From Bacteroidia bacterium (GTDB taxonomy: Bacteria > Bacteroidota > Bacteroidia > Flavobacteriales_E > Vicingaceae), in assembly GCA_030433355.1 (NCBI GenBank), contig JAUIMG010000013.1, forward strand, positions 1 through 64,000: a DNA stretch of 64,000 nucleotides, read 5' to 3'. The notes beneath the pieces were generated by a model. It was not told where the DNA came from, made no database searches, and saw only the letters and a program-made list of their open reading frames with translations. The position numbers were made by a program, and so were the translations under genes. Of the stretch, positions 34,730 to 42,888 are shown piece by piece. Numbering within the stretch: the first letter of the stretch is position 1; each line of letters opens with the position of its first letter.

Positions 34730-35722
34730 ATGAAGATTAGAAAAGAAGTTAAGATTGGATTTTTTATGTTGATTGCCATCTCACTTCTATTTTGGGGAAT
34801 TAACTACTTAAAGGGTAAAGACATTTTTACAAAAGGGCGTTATTATTATGCAGTTTATGAAAATGTAGATAGACTTACGGCTTCCAATCCTGTTACTATT
34901 AACGGTTTGAAAGTTGGTCAAGTGGAAAGTGTAGATTTTTTATTGGATGGTACTAATCATTTGTTAGTCAAATTTACCGTAGATGAAAATCGAATTAGAA
35001 TTCCTGAAGACTCTGAGGCGGATATAGCTAGTTTAGATTTTTTGGGTTCAAAAGCTATCGTATTGAAATTAGGTTCATCTGCTATTGATGCTAAAGTTGG
35101 AGATACCCTTGATTCAGATATAGAAGCGACTTTAACAGAATCTGTAAATAGAGAGATTGCTCCACTAAAAAAGAAAGCAGAAGATTTGATTAAATCGGTA
35201 GATTCAGCAATTACTGTAGTTAGGACTATCTTCAATAAAAAAGCACAAAATGATTTAGATGCCAGCTTTACTAGTATAAGATCTTCTCTTGAGTCTTTTG
35301 AAAATACCATGAATCGAGTTGATAACATTGTTGAAGAAGAACGTTTACATATTCAAAATATATTTAAGAATATCGAGTCTATCACTAAAAATTTAGCTGA
35401 AAACAATGAAAAACTATCTTCTACTTTAGATAATATAAATGCTATTTCAGATTCATTAGCAGGGGCTAATCTTAAACAAACCGTTCAAAATGCATCTAAT
35501 GCAATGGCAGAAATGGCTGATATGATGGATAAAGTAAATAGAGGAGAAGGCTCATTAGGTCAGCTTATAAATAATGATACGCTTTACGAGAATATCGAAG
35601 CTGCTGCCTTAGATTTAGATAAATTATTACTAGATATGAGATTAAACCCAGAACGATATGTTCATTTCTCTATCTTTGGAAGAAAGGATAAAGACGATAA
35701 AAAGAATAAATCAGGAAACTAA
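34730..35722 (+). CDS. MCE-family (MlaD-like) lipid-transport protein
   Basis: A 330-residue protein with one N-terminal membrane helix (about 9-25), an MCE domain at about 38-118 (YYAVYENVDRLTASNPVTINGLKVGQVESVDF, SLDFLGSKAIVLKLG), and a long helical tail with coiled-coil character to about 290. MCE proteins form hexameric tubes carrying phospholipid between inner and outer membranes. No MlaE/MlaF-like permease or ATPase is next to it here. Cotranscribed with the amidase. Confidence 0.92.
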   Translation: MKIRKEVKIGFFMLIAISLLFWGINYLKGKDIFTKGRYYYAVYENVDRLTASNPVTINGLKVGQVESVDFLLDGTNHLLVKFTVDENRIRIPEDSEADIASLDFLGSKAIVLKLGSSAIDAKVGDTLDSDIEATLTESVNREIAPLKKKAEDLIKSVDSAITVVRTIFNKKAQNDLDASFTSIRSSLESFENTMNRVDNIVEEERLHIQNIFKNIESITKNLAENNEKLSSTLDNINAISDSLAGANLKQTVQNASNAMAEMADMMDKVNRGEGSLGQLINNDTLYENIEAAALDLDKLLLDMRLNPERYVHFSIFGRKDKDDKKNKSGN

Positions 35723-35746
35723 AAATTTAGCCAATTAAGTGATGTT

Positions 35747-37069
35747 ATGGGATTAAGCAATCTATTATTTATCTTAATATTTCTAGCTTGTGTTGTTTGG
35801 TTTACCATCAATGTTAGAAAAATTAGAAGGAATATTCTCTTAGGAAAAGAAGTCGTAATTAATGATAGGAAACCAGAGCGTTGGAAAAAGATGTTTATGA
35901 TTGCTATTGGTCAATCTAAAATGGTGAAAAAGCCAGTTTCAGGTATACTACACATTTTAGTATATCTAGGTTTTGTAATTATAAATATAGAAGTTCTTGA
36001 AATTATTATTGACGGAATAGCAGGTACTCATAGAATTTTTGCATCACCATTAGGAAGTGTCTATGATTTTTTAATTGGTTCTTTTGAGATTTTAGCTTTG
36101 TTGGTTTTAGTAGCAGTAATAATTTTCTTAATAAGAAGAAACCTTTTAAATATAAAGCGATTTGGATTTAGAGAAATGTTAGGCTGGCCAAAAACTGATG
36201 CTAATATTATCTTAATTGTAGAGGTACTTTTGATGACTGCATTTTTAAGTATGAATGCAACAGATCAGATACTGCAAGCTAGGGGAGAAGCTCATTATGT
36301 TGAAGCTGGTATGTACCCCATTAGTTCTTTTTTAATCCCATTTTTTGAAAGTTATTCTAGCTCTTCATTAATTGCTATTGAAAGAGGAATGTGGTGGTTT
36401 CATATCGTTGGTATATTATTATTCTTAAATTATTTACCTTACTCTAAGCATTTTCATATCATTTTGGCATTCCCAAATGTATATTACTCGAAATTAGAAC
36501 AAAAAGGAGCTTTCGATAATATGGAATCCGTAAGAAAAGAGGTTGAAATGATGTTTGATCCTGCCGCTGATCCTTATGCTGCACCTGTAGAACCAGCCTC
36601 TGAACCTGAGCGATTTGGAGCTAAAGATGTGCAAGATTTAAGCTGGAAAAGCTTAATGGATGCATATTCATGTACAGAATGTGGAAGATGTACGCAACAG
36701 TGCCCTGCGTCTCAAACTGGTAAATTATTATCGCCAAGAAAAATAATGATGGATACTAGAGATAGATTAGAAGAGGTTGGTAAAAATATAGACAAGCATG
36801 GCAAGGATTATAGCGATGGCAAGAGCCTTCTTGGCGACTATATTCAAGAAGAAGAGCTATGGGCTTGCACAACCTGTAATGCTTGTGTTGAAGCTTGTCC
36901 TGTATCCATTAACCCATTATCTATTATTATGGAAATGCGAAGATCTCTTGTAATGGAAGATTCAAAAATACCTCAAGAATTAACAGGAATGCTAACAAAT
37001 ATGGAGAACAATGGAGCGCCTTGGCAGTTTTCTCCAACTGATAGAGCAAATTGGGTGAATGAAAGTTAA
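35747..37069 (+). CDS. Membrane iron-sulfur oxidoreductase, HdrD/GlpC-like
   Basis: A 440-residue protein with about five membrane helices in its first 240 residues (including one with histidines in WWFHIVGIL and YSKHFHIIL, possible heme ligands) followed by two 4Fe-4S motifs: CTECGRCTQQCP and CTTCNACVEACP. It is like the respiratory-type NarI-HdrC fusions that pass electrons to or from the quinone pool. It pairs with the CCG-domain protein at 37495, together forming an Hdr-like or lactate/glycolate-type oxidoreductase. The electron donor is unknown. The 3' end overlaps the HAD gene by 11 bp. Confidence 0.88.
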   Translation: MGLSNLLFILIFLACVVWFTINVRKIRRNILLGKEVVINDRKPERWKKMFMIAIGQSKMVKKPVSGILHILVYLGFVIINIEVLEIIIDGIAGTHRIFASPLGSVYDFLIGSFEILALLVLVAVIIFLIRRNLLNIKRFGFREMLGWPKTDANIILIVEVLLMTAFLSMNATDQILQARGEAHYVEAGMYPISSFLIPFFESYSSSSLIAIERGMWWFHIVGILLFLNYLPYSKHFHIILAFPNVYYSKLEQKGAFDNMESVRKEVEMMFDPAADPYAAPVEPASEPERFGAKDVQDLSWKSLMDAYSCTECGRCTQQCPASQTGKLLSPRKIMMDTRDRLEEVGKNIDKHGKDYSDGKSLLGDYIQEEELWACTTCNACVEACPVSINPLSIIMEMRRSLVMEDSKIPQELTGMLTNMENNGAPWQFSPTDRANWVNES

Positions 37070-37490
37070 AAAAGACATACAACTACAAAATAAGGAAGTT
37101 TCAGGTAATGCAATTAGCCCGGTATTATCAGAAGATCAAAAAAATTATTTGATAGATATTGATGGAACCGTTTGTGACGATATTCCAAACGAAGAGCCTG
37201 AAAGGATGGCTACTGCAGATCATTTTCCCGATGCTTTACAAACAATTATTTCATGGTATGAACAAGGACATATCATAACCTTCTTTACTTCTCGAACAGA
37301 AGACCATAGAGAAGTAACTGAAAAATGGCTTGATGAGAAAGGTTTTCCCTATCATGGATTACTTATGGGTAAGCCAAGAGGTGGAAATTATCACTGGATT
37401 GACAACCATTTGGTTAAAGCAACTAGATATGAAGGAAAGTTTACCGAATTAGTAAAGAGAGATGTAACTATACAAGTATTCGAAAAATAA
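37059..37490 (+). CDS. Small HAD-like phosphatase
   Basis: A 143-residue HAD-superfamily protein. It shows motif I DIDGTVCDD at about 33-41, motif II in FFTSRTEDHREVTEKWL, and motif III/IV as MGKPRGGNYHWIDNH. There is no cap domain to speak of. Related genes are sometimes annotated as phosphoheptose isomerase, but I see no basis for that. It is set within 11-bp overlap and 4-bp gap between the two Fe-S subunit genes, so it is co-translated with them. Substrate unknown. Confidence 0.85.
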   Translation: MKVKKDIQLQNKEVSGNAISPVLSEDQKNYLIDIDGTVCDDIPNEEPERMATADHFPDALQTIISWYEQGHIITFFTSRTEDHREVTEKWLDEKGFPYHGLLMGKPRGGNYHWIDNHLVKATRYEGKFTELVKRDVTIQVFEK

Positions 37491-37494
37491 GAAG

Positions 37495-38292
37495 ATGAGT
37501 GATACAACAACATTGAAAGTAAATACGATGGCCGATTTGATGGCTAAAGGAGAGAAACCTGAAATATTATTTTGGGTAGGTTGTGCAGGTAGTTTTGATG
37601 ACAGAGCAAAAAAAATTACTAGATCTTTAGTGAAGATATTAAATAGTATCGATGTAAATTTTGCCATTCTAGGTACAGAAGAGAGCTGCACAGGGGATCC
37701 GGCAAAAAGAGCTGGGAATGAGTTTCTATTTCAGATGCAAGCAATGACCAACATACAAGTGTTGAATGGTTATGAAGTTAAGAAGATTGTTACTACATGT
37801 CCCCATTGTTTTAATACTTTGAAGAATGAATACCCATCTCTTGGCGGTGAATACGATGTTATGCACCATAGTCAATTTTTGCAGCAGTTGCTACAGGAAG
37901 GTAGATTGAAAATTGAAGGAGGAAGTTTTCAAGGTAAAAAAATTAGTTTTCACGATCCTTGTTACTTAGGAAGAGGGAATGGAGAATATGAAGCTCCTAG
38001 AAAATTAATTGAAGAGTTAGATGCAGACTTAGTGGAGTTGAAGAGATGTAAAACTAAAGGTCTTTGCTGTGGAGCAGGAGGAGCTCAGATGTTTAAAGAA
38101 GCAGAGAAAGGCACTAAGGAGATTAATATAGAGCGAATGGATGATGTTGAAGAAGCAAAACCTGATATTGTAGCTGTTGGTTGCCCATTTTGTATGACAA
38201 TGATGACAGATGGAGTTAAGAACAAAGAAAAGGAAGATAGCATTAAGGTTTATGATTTGGCAGAACTCATTGCTGAAGGAAATTCATTGTAA
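37495..38292 (+). CDS. CCG-domain iron-sulfur protein (HdrB/LutA-like)
   Basis: A 265-residue cytosolic protein with two cysteine-rich CCG domains: CAGSFDDR with CPHCFNTLKNEYP, then HDPCYLGRGNGEYE, LCCGAGGAQMFKE and GCPFCMTMMTDG. Such domains bind noncubane or 4Fe-4S clusters in heterodisulfide reductase HdrB, GlpC and LutA. With the membrane subunit at 35747 it forms an oxidoreductase coupled to quinone. Next gene follows by 3 bp. Confidence 0.9.
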   Translation: MSDTTTLKVNTMADLMAKGEKPEILFWVGCAGSFDDRAKKITRSLVKILNSIDVNFAILGTEESCTGDPAKRAGNEFLFQMQAMTNIQVLNGYEVKKIVTTCPHCFNTLKNEYPSLGGEYDVMHHSQFLQQLLQEGRLKIEGGSFQGKKISFHDPCYLGRGNGEYEAPRKLIEELDADLVELKRCKTKGLCCGAGGAQMFKEAEKGTKEINIERMDDVEEAKPDIVAVGCPFCMTMMTDGVKNKEKEDSIKVYDLAELIAEGNSL

Positions 38293-38295
38293 TTT

Positions 38296-38772
38296 ATGAA
38301 TTGGCAAGATTTAGCAGACCATAGTAGAGTATGGGTTTATCAATCAAACAGAACTTTAACGAAAGAAGAAGTTCAGCAGATTAAATTAAATGGTAATCAA
38401 TTTATCGCCAACTGGGCTGCGCATGGTAAAGCATTAAATGCAGCTTTTGAAGTTTTTTACAACAGGTTTATCGTTTTATTTGTAGATGAAGTTCAAGCGA
38501 AGGCTTCAGGATGCTCTATCGATGCTTCTGTTCATTTTATAAAACAAATAGAAAATCATTTCAATTTAGATTTGTTTAATCGAATGCAAGTATGCTTTCG
38601 TGATAAAGAAGAAATTAAAGATTTACCCTTAAATGTGTTTAGTGAGAAGTTGGAAAAACAAGAAATCTCAGTAGAGACAATTGTATTTAATAATTTGGTA
38701 GAAACTAAGGCAGATTTTATAAAGGCTTGGGAAGTGCCAATTAAGTTAAGTTGGCATAAACAATTTGTATAA
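38296..38772 (+). CDS. Conserved Bacteroidota protein (often mislabelled ABC transporter ATPase)
   Basis: A 158-residue soluble protein. Homologues in Flavobacteriia are often listed as ABC transporter ATPase, but no Walker A, Walker B or LSGGQ is present, so I reject that name. The opening MNWQDLADHSRVWVYQSNRTLTKEEVQQI and FYNRFIVLFVDEVQAKASGCSIDASV are typical for the group. It is the last gene of the Fe-S operon, 3 bp downstream. Function unknown. Confidence 0.8.
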   Translation: MNWQDLADHSRVWVYQSNRTLTKEEVQQIKLNGNQFIANWAAHGKALNAAFEVFYNRFIVLFVDEVQAKASGCSIDASVHFIKQIENHFNLDLFNRMQVCFRDKEEIKDLPLNVFSEKLEKQEISVETIVFNNLVETKADFIKAWEVPIKLSWHKQFV

Positions 38773-38777
38773 CTTCT

Positions 38778-39461
38778 TTAAATCCAACCTTTCATCCAAT
38801 AATAAGAGATGGCCATATATTCTCTAAAAACTAAAATTTCATATTGCATATAGCTCCACATATTGTATCTAAGAGCTAGGTTTTGAACTTTCGTTTTATC
38901 CTTCTTCTTCTTACTTTTCAATTTCTCTTCATCTGGTGGAAACTCAAAAGTTGGTAGGCTACCCACCTTTTCAAAACCAATTTTTTCGAAAGACTTAATT
39001 GCTCTAAACATATGTTCAGGGGAGCTTACAATCAATATACTTGGATTACTAGCAATAATGCTTCTATGTATGTTCTCAGCTTGTGTTCTAGTGTTAAAGC
39101 CATAAGGCTCAAAAAGTATTCTATTTGCTCTTATCCCTTTTAAAATTAGTTCTTCTTTAATCAACTTGAGTTGCTTTAGACTGTCTTTGTCATCTTCGTT
39201 ATAAGGTAAGGCAATGATTATTTTAGAAGAAGGGTTTTCATGTGCAGCAGTTGCTGCAAAATAAGTTCTCATTAATCCAGATGGAGATGGCATACCATCA
39301 CCCCCCATCAAAATAATATAGTCTGCTTCAGTTTTGAGTTTCTGTTTCCTTAATGCTAAGTCGTGGTAGGCATAATAGGGGATATCTGTAAAAGCAAGCA
39401 CTAAAAAGCTAATTGCTAATAAGTTTATGATTACTGATATGGCAATAAATAGTTTTTTCAA
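38778..39461 (-). CDS. YdcF/ElyC-family (DUF218) protein
   Basis: A 227-residue protein with an N-terminal membrane helix (about 5-25) and a DUF218 domain: ADYIILMGGDGMPSPSGLMRTYFAA, SKIIIALP, NRILFEPYGFNTRTQAENIHRSI and ILIVSSPEHMFRAIKSF. Members act in envelope glycan or polyprenyl metabolism. The DUF218 fold faces the periplasm in ElyC-like proteins. Convergent with the previous operon at 5 bp; possibly cotranscribed with the gene at 40145. Confidence 0.87.
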   Translation of the reverse strand: MKKLFIAISVIINLLAISFLVLAFTDIPYYAYHDLALRKQKLKTEADYIILMGGDGMPSPSGLMRTYFAATAAHENPSSKIIIALPYNEDDKDSLKQLKLIKEELILKGIRANRILFEPYGFNTRTQAENIHRSIIASNPSILIVSSPEHMFRAIKSFEKIGFEKVGSLPTFEFPPDEEKLKSKKKKDKTKVQNLALRYNMWSYMQYEILVFREYMAISYYWMKGWI

Positions 39462-39509
39462 GGCATTTTATATGGTCCGAAACTAATCTATAAAAACTTG
39501 TCTTACAAA

Positions 39510-40145
39510 TTATTCCTTTCTTTTGAAGTCACCTCTTTTCCAAGCTTCTATAAACTTAGCCCAAGCAATTGGGTTTAATAAGTTACTTAAGTTATTCATT
39601 CTAGACTGACCTGCATAATACAGTTGATTACTTCTTTGTTGATTCTGAAATTTAAAATTCATACTTCCATCCATTGGCATTACAGCAACTCTTTCTGCCA
39701 TTAGGTCTGGATTTAAATTTTTGCGGGCTATTTCTAAATTATCATCTGGAATATCTAAGTTTAAAAATGCTTGTTTAAATTGATCTGCGGTTGGCCATGG
39801 ATATATGTTAACTGTTTCAAGGTTGACCGTATCTCGAAGCATCGTATGAATTAAAGAGTATCTATTGCCTTTTAATGAATCGGGTATAACATAATCTGAT
39901 TTTTGATACCCTACTGATGAAAATTGGAGTGTATCTCCTTTTCTCGCAACAAAAGAGAAATATCCGTAGAAGTCTGTTGTTGTTCCATAAGAAGTATTTT
40001 TAATCATTACCGTAGCAAAAGGAACCGGAAGCAAACTATCTGCAGTTACAGCCACTCCTGAAAACTGAATTAAATCTTCGTTTTCTTCTTGTGACAGAAG
40101 AGAAGAACTAAGAATTATTAGGATTGTGAATAAGACCCATCTCAT
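39510..40145 (-). CDS. Exported protein with carboxypeptidase regulatory-like domain
   Basis: A 211-residue exported protein. Signal peptide about 1-18 (ILSSSLLSQ). Residues 28-115 are a CarboxypepD_reg-like beta-sandwich (FSGVAVTADSLLPVPFATVMIKNTSYGTTTDFYGYFSFVARKGDTLQFSSVGYQ), as found at the start of TonB-dependent receptors. The rest is helical and unlike a plug or barrel. It may be a periplasmic adaptor. Directly downstream of the M23 peptidase gene (45 bp). Confidence 0.85.
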   Translation of the reverse strand: MRWVLFTILIILSSSLLSQEENEDLIQFSGVAVTADSLLPVPFATVMIKNTSYGTTTDFYGYFSFVARKGDTLQFSSVGYQKSDYVIPDSLKGNRYSLIHTMLRDTVNLETVNIYPWPTADQFKQAFLNLDIPDDNLEIARKNLNPDLMAERVAVMPMDGSMNFKFQNQQRSNQLYYAGQSRMNNLSNLLNPIAWAKFIEAWKRGDFKRKE

Positions 40146-40190
40146 AAAACAAAATTAAGGCTTCTGAATATAGAAAAGATGTAAAGTATG

Positions 40191-41912
40191 TTAACGTGTA
40201 AATTCTGCTTGATATTCGGTTTTGTTTCCTACCTTGTCTGTAACTACTAGCTTAAAATGATGTTTTCCGCTACTAATTAAATCATCAAAATAATAAGTAA
40301 GGAGATCGTTTTTTGCATCATATTCCATCAAAATCCATTTATCGTCAATTGTTCCATTATAATTTTCTATACCAGATAGGTTGTCAGAGATTTTTATGGT
40401 AATAGACCATTTTGAATTCATTTTAGCACCAGGGTAGATATTGATAGGGTCTATCTTGGGATTTATAGTATCAATCGCAATGGCGTAGCCACCAAAACTT
40501 CTTGTTCTCACACTTATATTTTCTCCATTCCAATTGCCCCCTTCTGCATAAAATGAGTTGCCATCTGTTGTGCTTACTATTAATGCTTTATCCCTTAATC
40601 TAAGGGGAACATCAATTCCTTTAATTGAAAGATGAGTATAAGAATGTAAAGGTGTATAGGGATTATGAAGCCAATAGATATCACTAATTGTTTTGTTATT
40701 CTTTTCTTCTACTCTATATTCAAAATATATATCCTCATACAGAACACCTCGAGGTAGTTTTAATAAGATTTCATCTTCTAAAAAGGTATTTTCTTCTGTA
40801 TGGGGGAAAAAGCGAATTTTTTTTTGTCCAATGGTTGACTCACTTTTAGCAATGATATCTGAATTTGCCTGAACTTCGAAATCAAGCTTTGATTTATTAC
40901 CATTCAAATCCAGTAAAGTATATGTGAATTGATGTTTTTCCTTATCATTAAATTCCACTATTCCACTGTTTTTAACTTCATTGTAAAAACGAAGTTTATT
41001 ACCTGCTAGAACATAACTTCTTTGATATCTTCTTCTATATTTAGCATAGGATGGGTAATCGATATGCGCATTAATATATCTTCCTTCATGGAAGGCAAAT
41101 TCATCTATTTCTTGTTCAAAAATTAAATCATCATCAAACTCTAAACTTATTTTATATATACCATACTTGTTTGAAGTAAAGTCCATTCTGTCTACTGCCA
41201 TAATTCCAACACCAATTTTGCCATTTACTAAAATAGGGTTGTCGTATTTTAATTTATAATATCCATTACTTCCAACAGCAGTAAACTCTTTCATTTTATT
41301 AGCGCCATTTACTGATGCATCTTTATCTAAAGGATAAAGCGCAATACTTAATACTTGGGGTTTTATTGCATCTTTAATATCAAAACCGAAAAATAATGGA
41401 TTGATAGTATGTTCACTTTTTGTATCTCTAATCTCAAAGTGTAAATGAGGTCCTCCTGAACCACCTGTGTTTCCTGAATAAGCAATTAGTTCTCCTTTTT
41501 TTACTTGAAATTTAAATGGAGGAGGAAATAGTTGAATAGCAAAACTTTCTTTTTTATACTGTTCCGCTTTAACATATTCTGTAATCCTATCGCTATACTT
41601 TTTCAAATGTCCATAAACTGAGGTGTAACCATTAGGGTGTGTAATATAAATTGCATTTCCATAACCATATGGAGAAACTTTAATCCTGCTTACAAATCCA
41701 TCCGCTACAGCATAAACTTTCTTACCTTCAACACCTTGGGTTTTAATATCTAATCCGGCATGAAAGTGATTAGATCTTAATTCACCAAAATTTCCACTTA
41801 AAACGAGTGGTATATCTAAAGGGGATCGAAAATAATTTTGAGGGTATTCTTGACTTTTTAGGTTAAAGGAAACTAGAAAAGTAAAAAGGAGAGAGTAGCG
41901 AAATAAAGTCAT
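40191..41912 (-). CDS. M23-family peptidoglycan endopeptidase
   Basis: A 573-residue exported LytM-type peptidase. Signal peptide at about 1-21. The LytM domain comes first, at about 40-170, with zinc ligands H51 and D55 (HFHAGLD) and H158, with H156 beside it (GPHLHFEI). The remaining 400 residues are beta-rich, ending in DNLSGIENYNGTIDDKWILMEYD and HHFKLVVTDKVGNKT, Ig-like folds. It would cut cell-wall crosslinks or serve as a regulator of amidases. Start ATG 41912 is clear. Confidence 0.92.
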   Translation of the reverse strand: MTLFRYSLLFTFLVSFNLKSQEYPQNYFRSPLDIPLVLSGNFGELRSNHFHAGLDIKTQGVEGKKVYAVADGFVSRIKVSPYGYGNAIYITHPNGYTSVYGHLKKYSDRITEYVKAEQYKKESFAIQLFPPPFKFQVKKGELIAYSGNTGGSGGPHLHFEIRDTKSEHTINPLFFGFDIKDAIKPQVLSIALYPLDKDASVNGANKMKEFTAVGSNGYYKLKYDNPILVNGKIGVGIMAVDRMDFTSNKYGIYKISLEFDDDLIFEQEIDEFAFHEGRYINAHIDYPSYAKYRRRYQRSYVLAGNKLRFYNEVKNSGIVEFNDKEKHQFTYTLLDLNGNKSKLDFEVQANSDIIAKSESTIGQKKIRFFPHTEENTFLEDEILLKLPRGVLYEDIYFEYRVEEKNNKTISDIYWLHNPYTPLHSYTHLSIKGIDVPLRLRDKALIVSTTDGNSFYAEGGNWNGENISVRTRSFGGYAIAIDTINPKIDPINIYPGAKMNSKWSITIKISDNLSGIENYNGTIDDKWILMEYDAKNDLLTYYFDDLISSGKHHFKLVVTDKVGNKTEYQAEFTR

Positions 41913-41986
41913 TAATATCTAAGAATTTTATACACACAAATTTAGGGAATGAATATTGAGATATATAAAATAAAACGATAGCTATT

Positions 41987-42015
41987 TTGAGAGGTTTAAA
42001 AAATGATTAGCTTTG
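41987..42015 (+). promoter_or_regulatory. Promoter of the coiled-coil/zapA/6S/rny locus
   Basis: TTG (41987-41989), an 18-bp spacer and TAGCTTTG (42008-42015): a full match to the Bacteroidota promoter TTG-N(19)-TAnnTTTG within one base of spacing, 30 bp before the ATG at 42045. Confidence 0.65.
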
Positions 42016-42044
42016 TATAGAACTATAAATTAAGCGTGTTCTAT

Positions 42045-42329
42045 ATGACTGATTTAGCTGAATCTTTGGAAGCTATTGAATTGAAAATCGATAAGTTGAT
42101 TGAGAAAAAGAAACAGTTAGAAATAGAAGTTAGTCGCCTTAATAGTATAAATCAAGAGCTTCAAAAAAAGGAGTCTGATTTAGAAAAAAAGATTTTTAGC
42201 TTAAGTGAAGAAAATAAAATCTTGAAGATTGCAGGTAACACAAATACAGGTGATTCAAAAGATATGAAGCTAAAAATCAACGAGATGATACGGGAGGTTG
42301 ATAAGTGCTTAGCACAACTAAACCAGTAA
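42045..42329 (+). CDS. Small coiled-coil protein upstream of ZapA
   Basis: A 94-residue protein, nearly all coiled coil: heptads run from LAESLEAIELKIDKLIEKKKQLEIEVSRL to about residue 65, then a short linker and KLKINEMIREVDKCLAQL. I chose ATG 42045; the GTG at 42036 adds three residues. It is 6 bp before zapA. In size and position it looks like a ZapB-type or similar division coiled coil, but sequence identity to ZapB cannot be claimed. Conserved arrangement in Bacteroidota as I recall. Confidence 0.8.
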   Translation: MTDLAESLEAIELKIDKLIEKKKQLEIEVSRLNSINQELQKKESDLEKKIFSLSEENKILKIAGNTNTGDSKDMKLKINEMIREVDKCLAQLNQ

Positions 42330-42335
42330 TTTGAA

Positions 42336-42620
42336 TTGAAAGAATTATCAATAAAAGTCAATATAGCCAATCGCATTTACCCGATGGTGATAAAACAAGA
42401 AGAGGAAGAGGGTATTAGAAGGGCTGTAAAAGAGATTAACGAGAAGATCAAGGAGTATGAGCAAAGTTATGCTGTGCAAGACAAACAGGATCTTTTAGCA
42501 ATGTGCGCTTTGCAATATGCCACTGAGGCTAAATCGTTTGAAGGAAAGACTATCATTGATGAAGAAAATATAAGAGAAAGACTGGAGAAGTTGGATAAAT
42601 ATATTGCTGAAAACTTATAA
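42336..42620 (+). CDS. zapA: Cell division protein ZapA
   Basis: A 94-residue ZapA, which crosslinks FtsZ filaments at the division ring. It shows the compact head (LSIKVNIANRIYPMVIKQEEEEGIRRAVKEINEKIKEYEQSYAVQDKQDLLAMCALQYA) and a coiled-coil tail. The start is a TTG; no ATG is placed to open this frame. The 6S RNA gene follows 40 bp downstream, the same neighbour as in many Proteobacteria. Confidence 0.92.
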   Translation: MKELSIKVNIANRIYPMVIKQEEEEGIRRAVKEINEKIKEYEQSYAVQDKQDLLAMCALQYATEAKSFEGKTIIDEENIRERLEKLDKYIAENL

Positions 42621-42659
42621 CGTTCTTTAAAATAATTTGTCGAAAGACAAGCATTAATT

Positions 42660-42870
42660 TGCCCGTGCATTTTGTTATGTTTGGTAAACTCAACAGTTTA
42701 AAAAACATGAGTTAAGCTTAGTGGTGTTAAAAACAGGCCTTATTTAATCGCACTTTCTGTGTGATGATTTTTCGCTTTTGCGAAAGACGTTGGAAGTTTG
42801 CAATACTCGGATAGCTCAAATCCTTTTATTAGGGGTTTACTCAGACCAACAGGATGTGCGGGTTTTTTTA
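42660..42870 (+). ncRNA. ssrS: 6S RNA (ssrS; 6S-Flavo type)
   Basis: The 270-bp gap between zapA and rny holds no ORF but a long RNA-like structure. The ends pair over 15 bp with wobbles: CCCGTGCATTTTGTT (42662-42676) and AACAGGATGTGCGGG (42848-42862), directly followed by a T7 run that completes a terminator. Inside are two hairpins, ATCGCAC/GTGTGAT near 42747-42765 and a TTCGC/GCGAA pair near 42770-42785, with an unpaired middle. Length (about 210 nt) and the zapA-rny context match Bacteroidota 6S RNA, which mimics an open promoter to hold RNA polymerase. A TTAATTTG near 42653-42660 may be its own -7 box. Confidence 0.82.
42863..42869 (+). terminator. U-tract ending the 6S RNA
   Basis: Run of seven T just after the closing stem of the 6S RNA, 20 bp before the rny start. 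Confidence 0.7.
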
Positions 42871-42888
42871 TTTAATTTTTTATAGAAA

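Noticed and set aside
38296-38772. ABC transporter ATPase
   Set aside because: No Walker A, Walker B or signature motif is present in the 158 residues; the label comes from database inheritance.
42663-42888. A missed small protein gene between zapA and rny
   Set aside because: No sustained reading frame; the stretch shows long-range RNA pairing and a U-tract, fitting 6S RNA.
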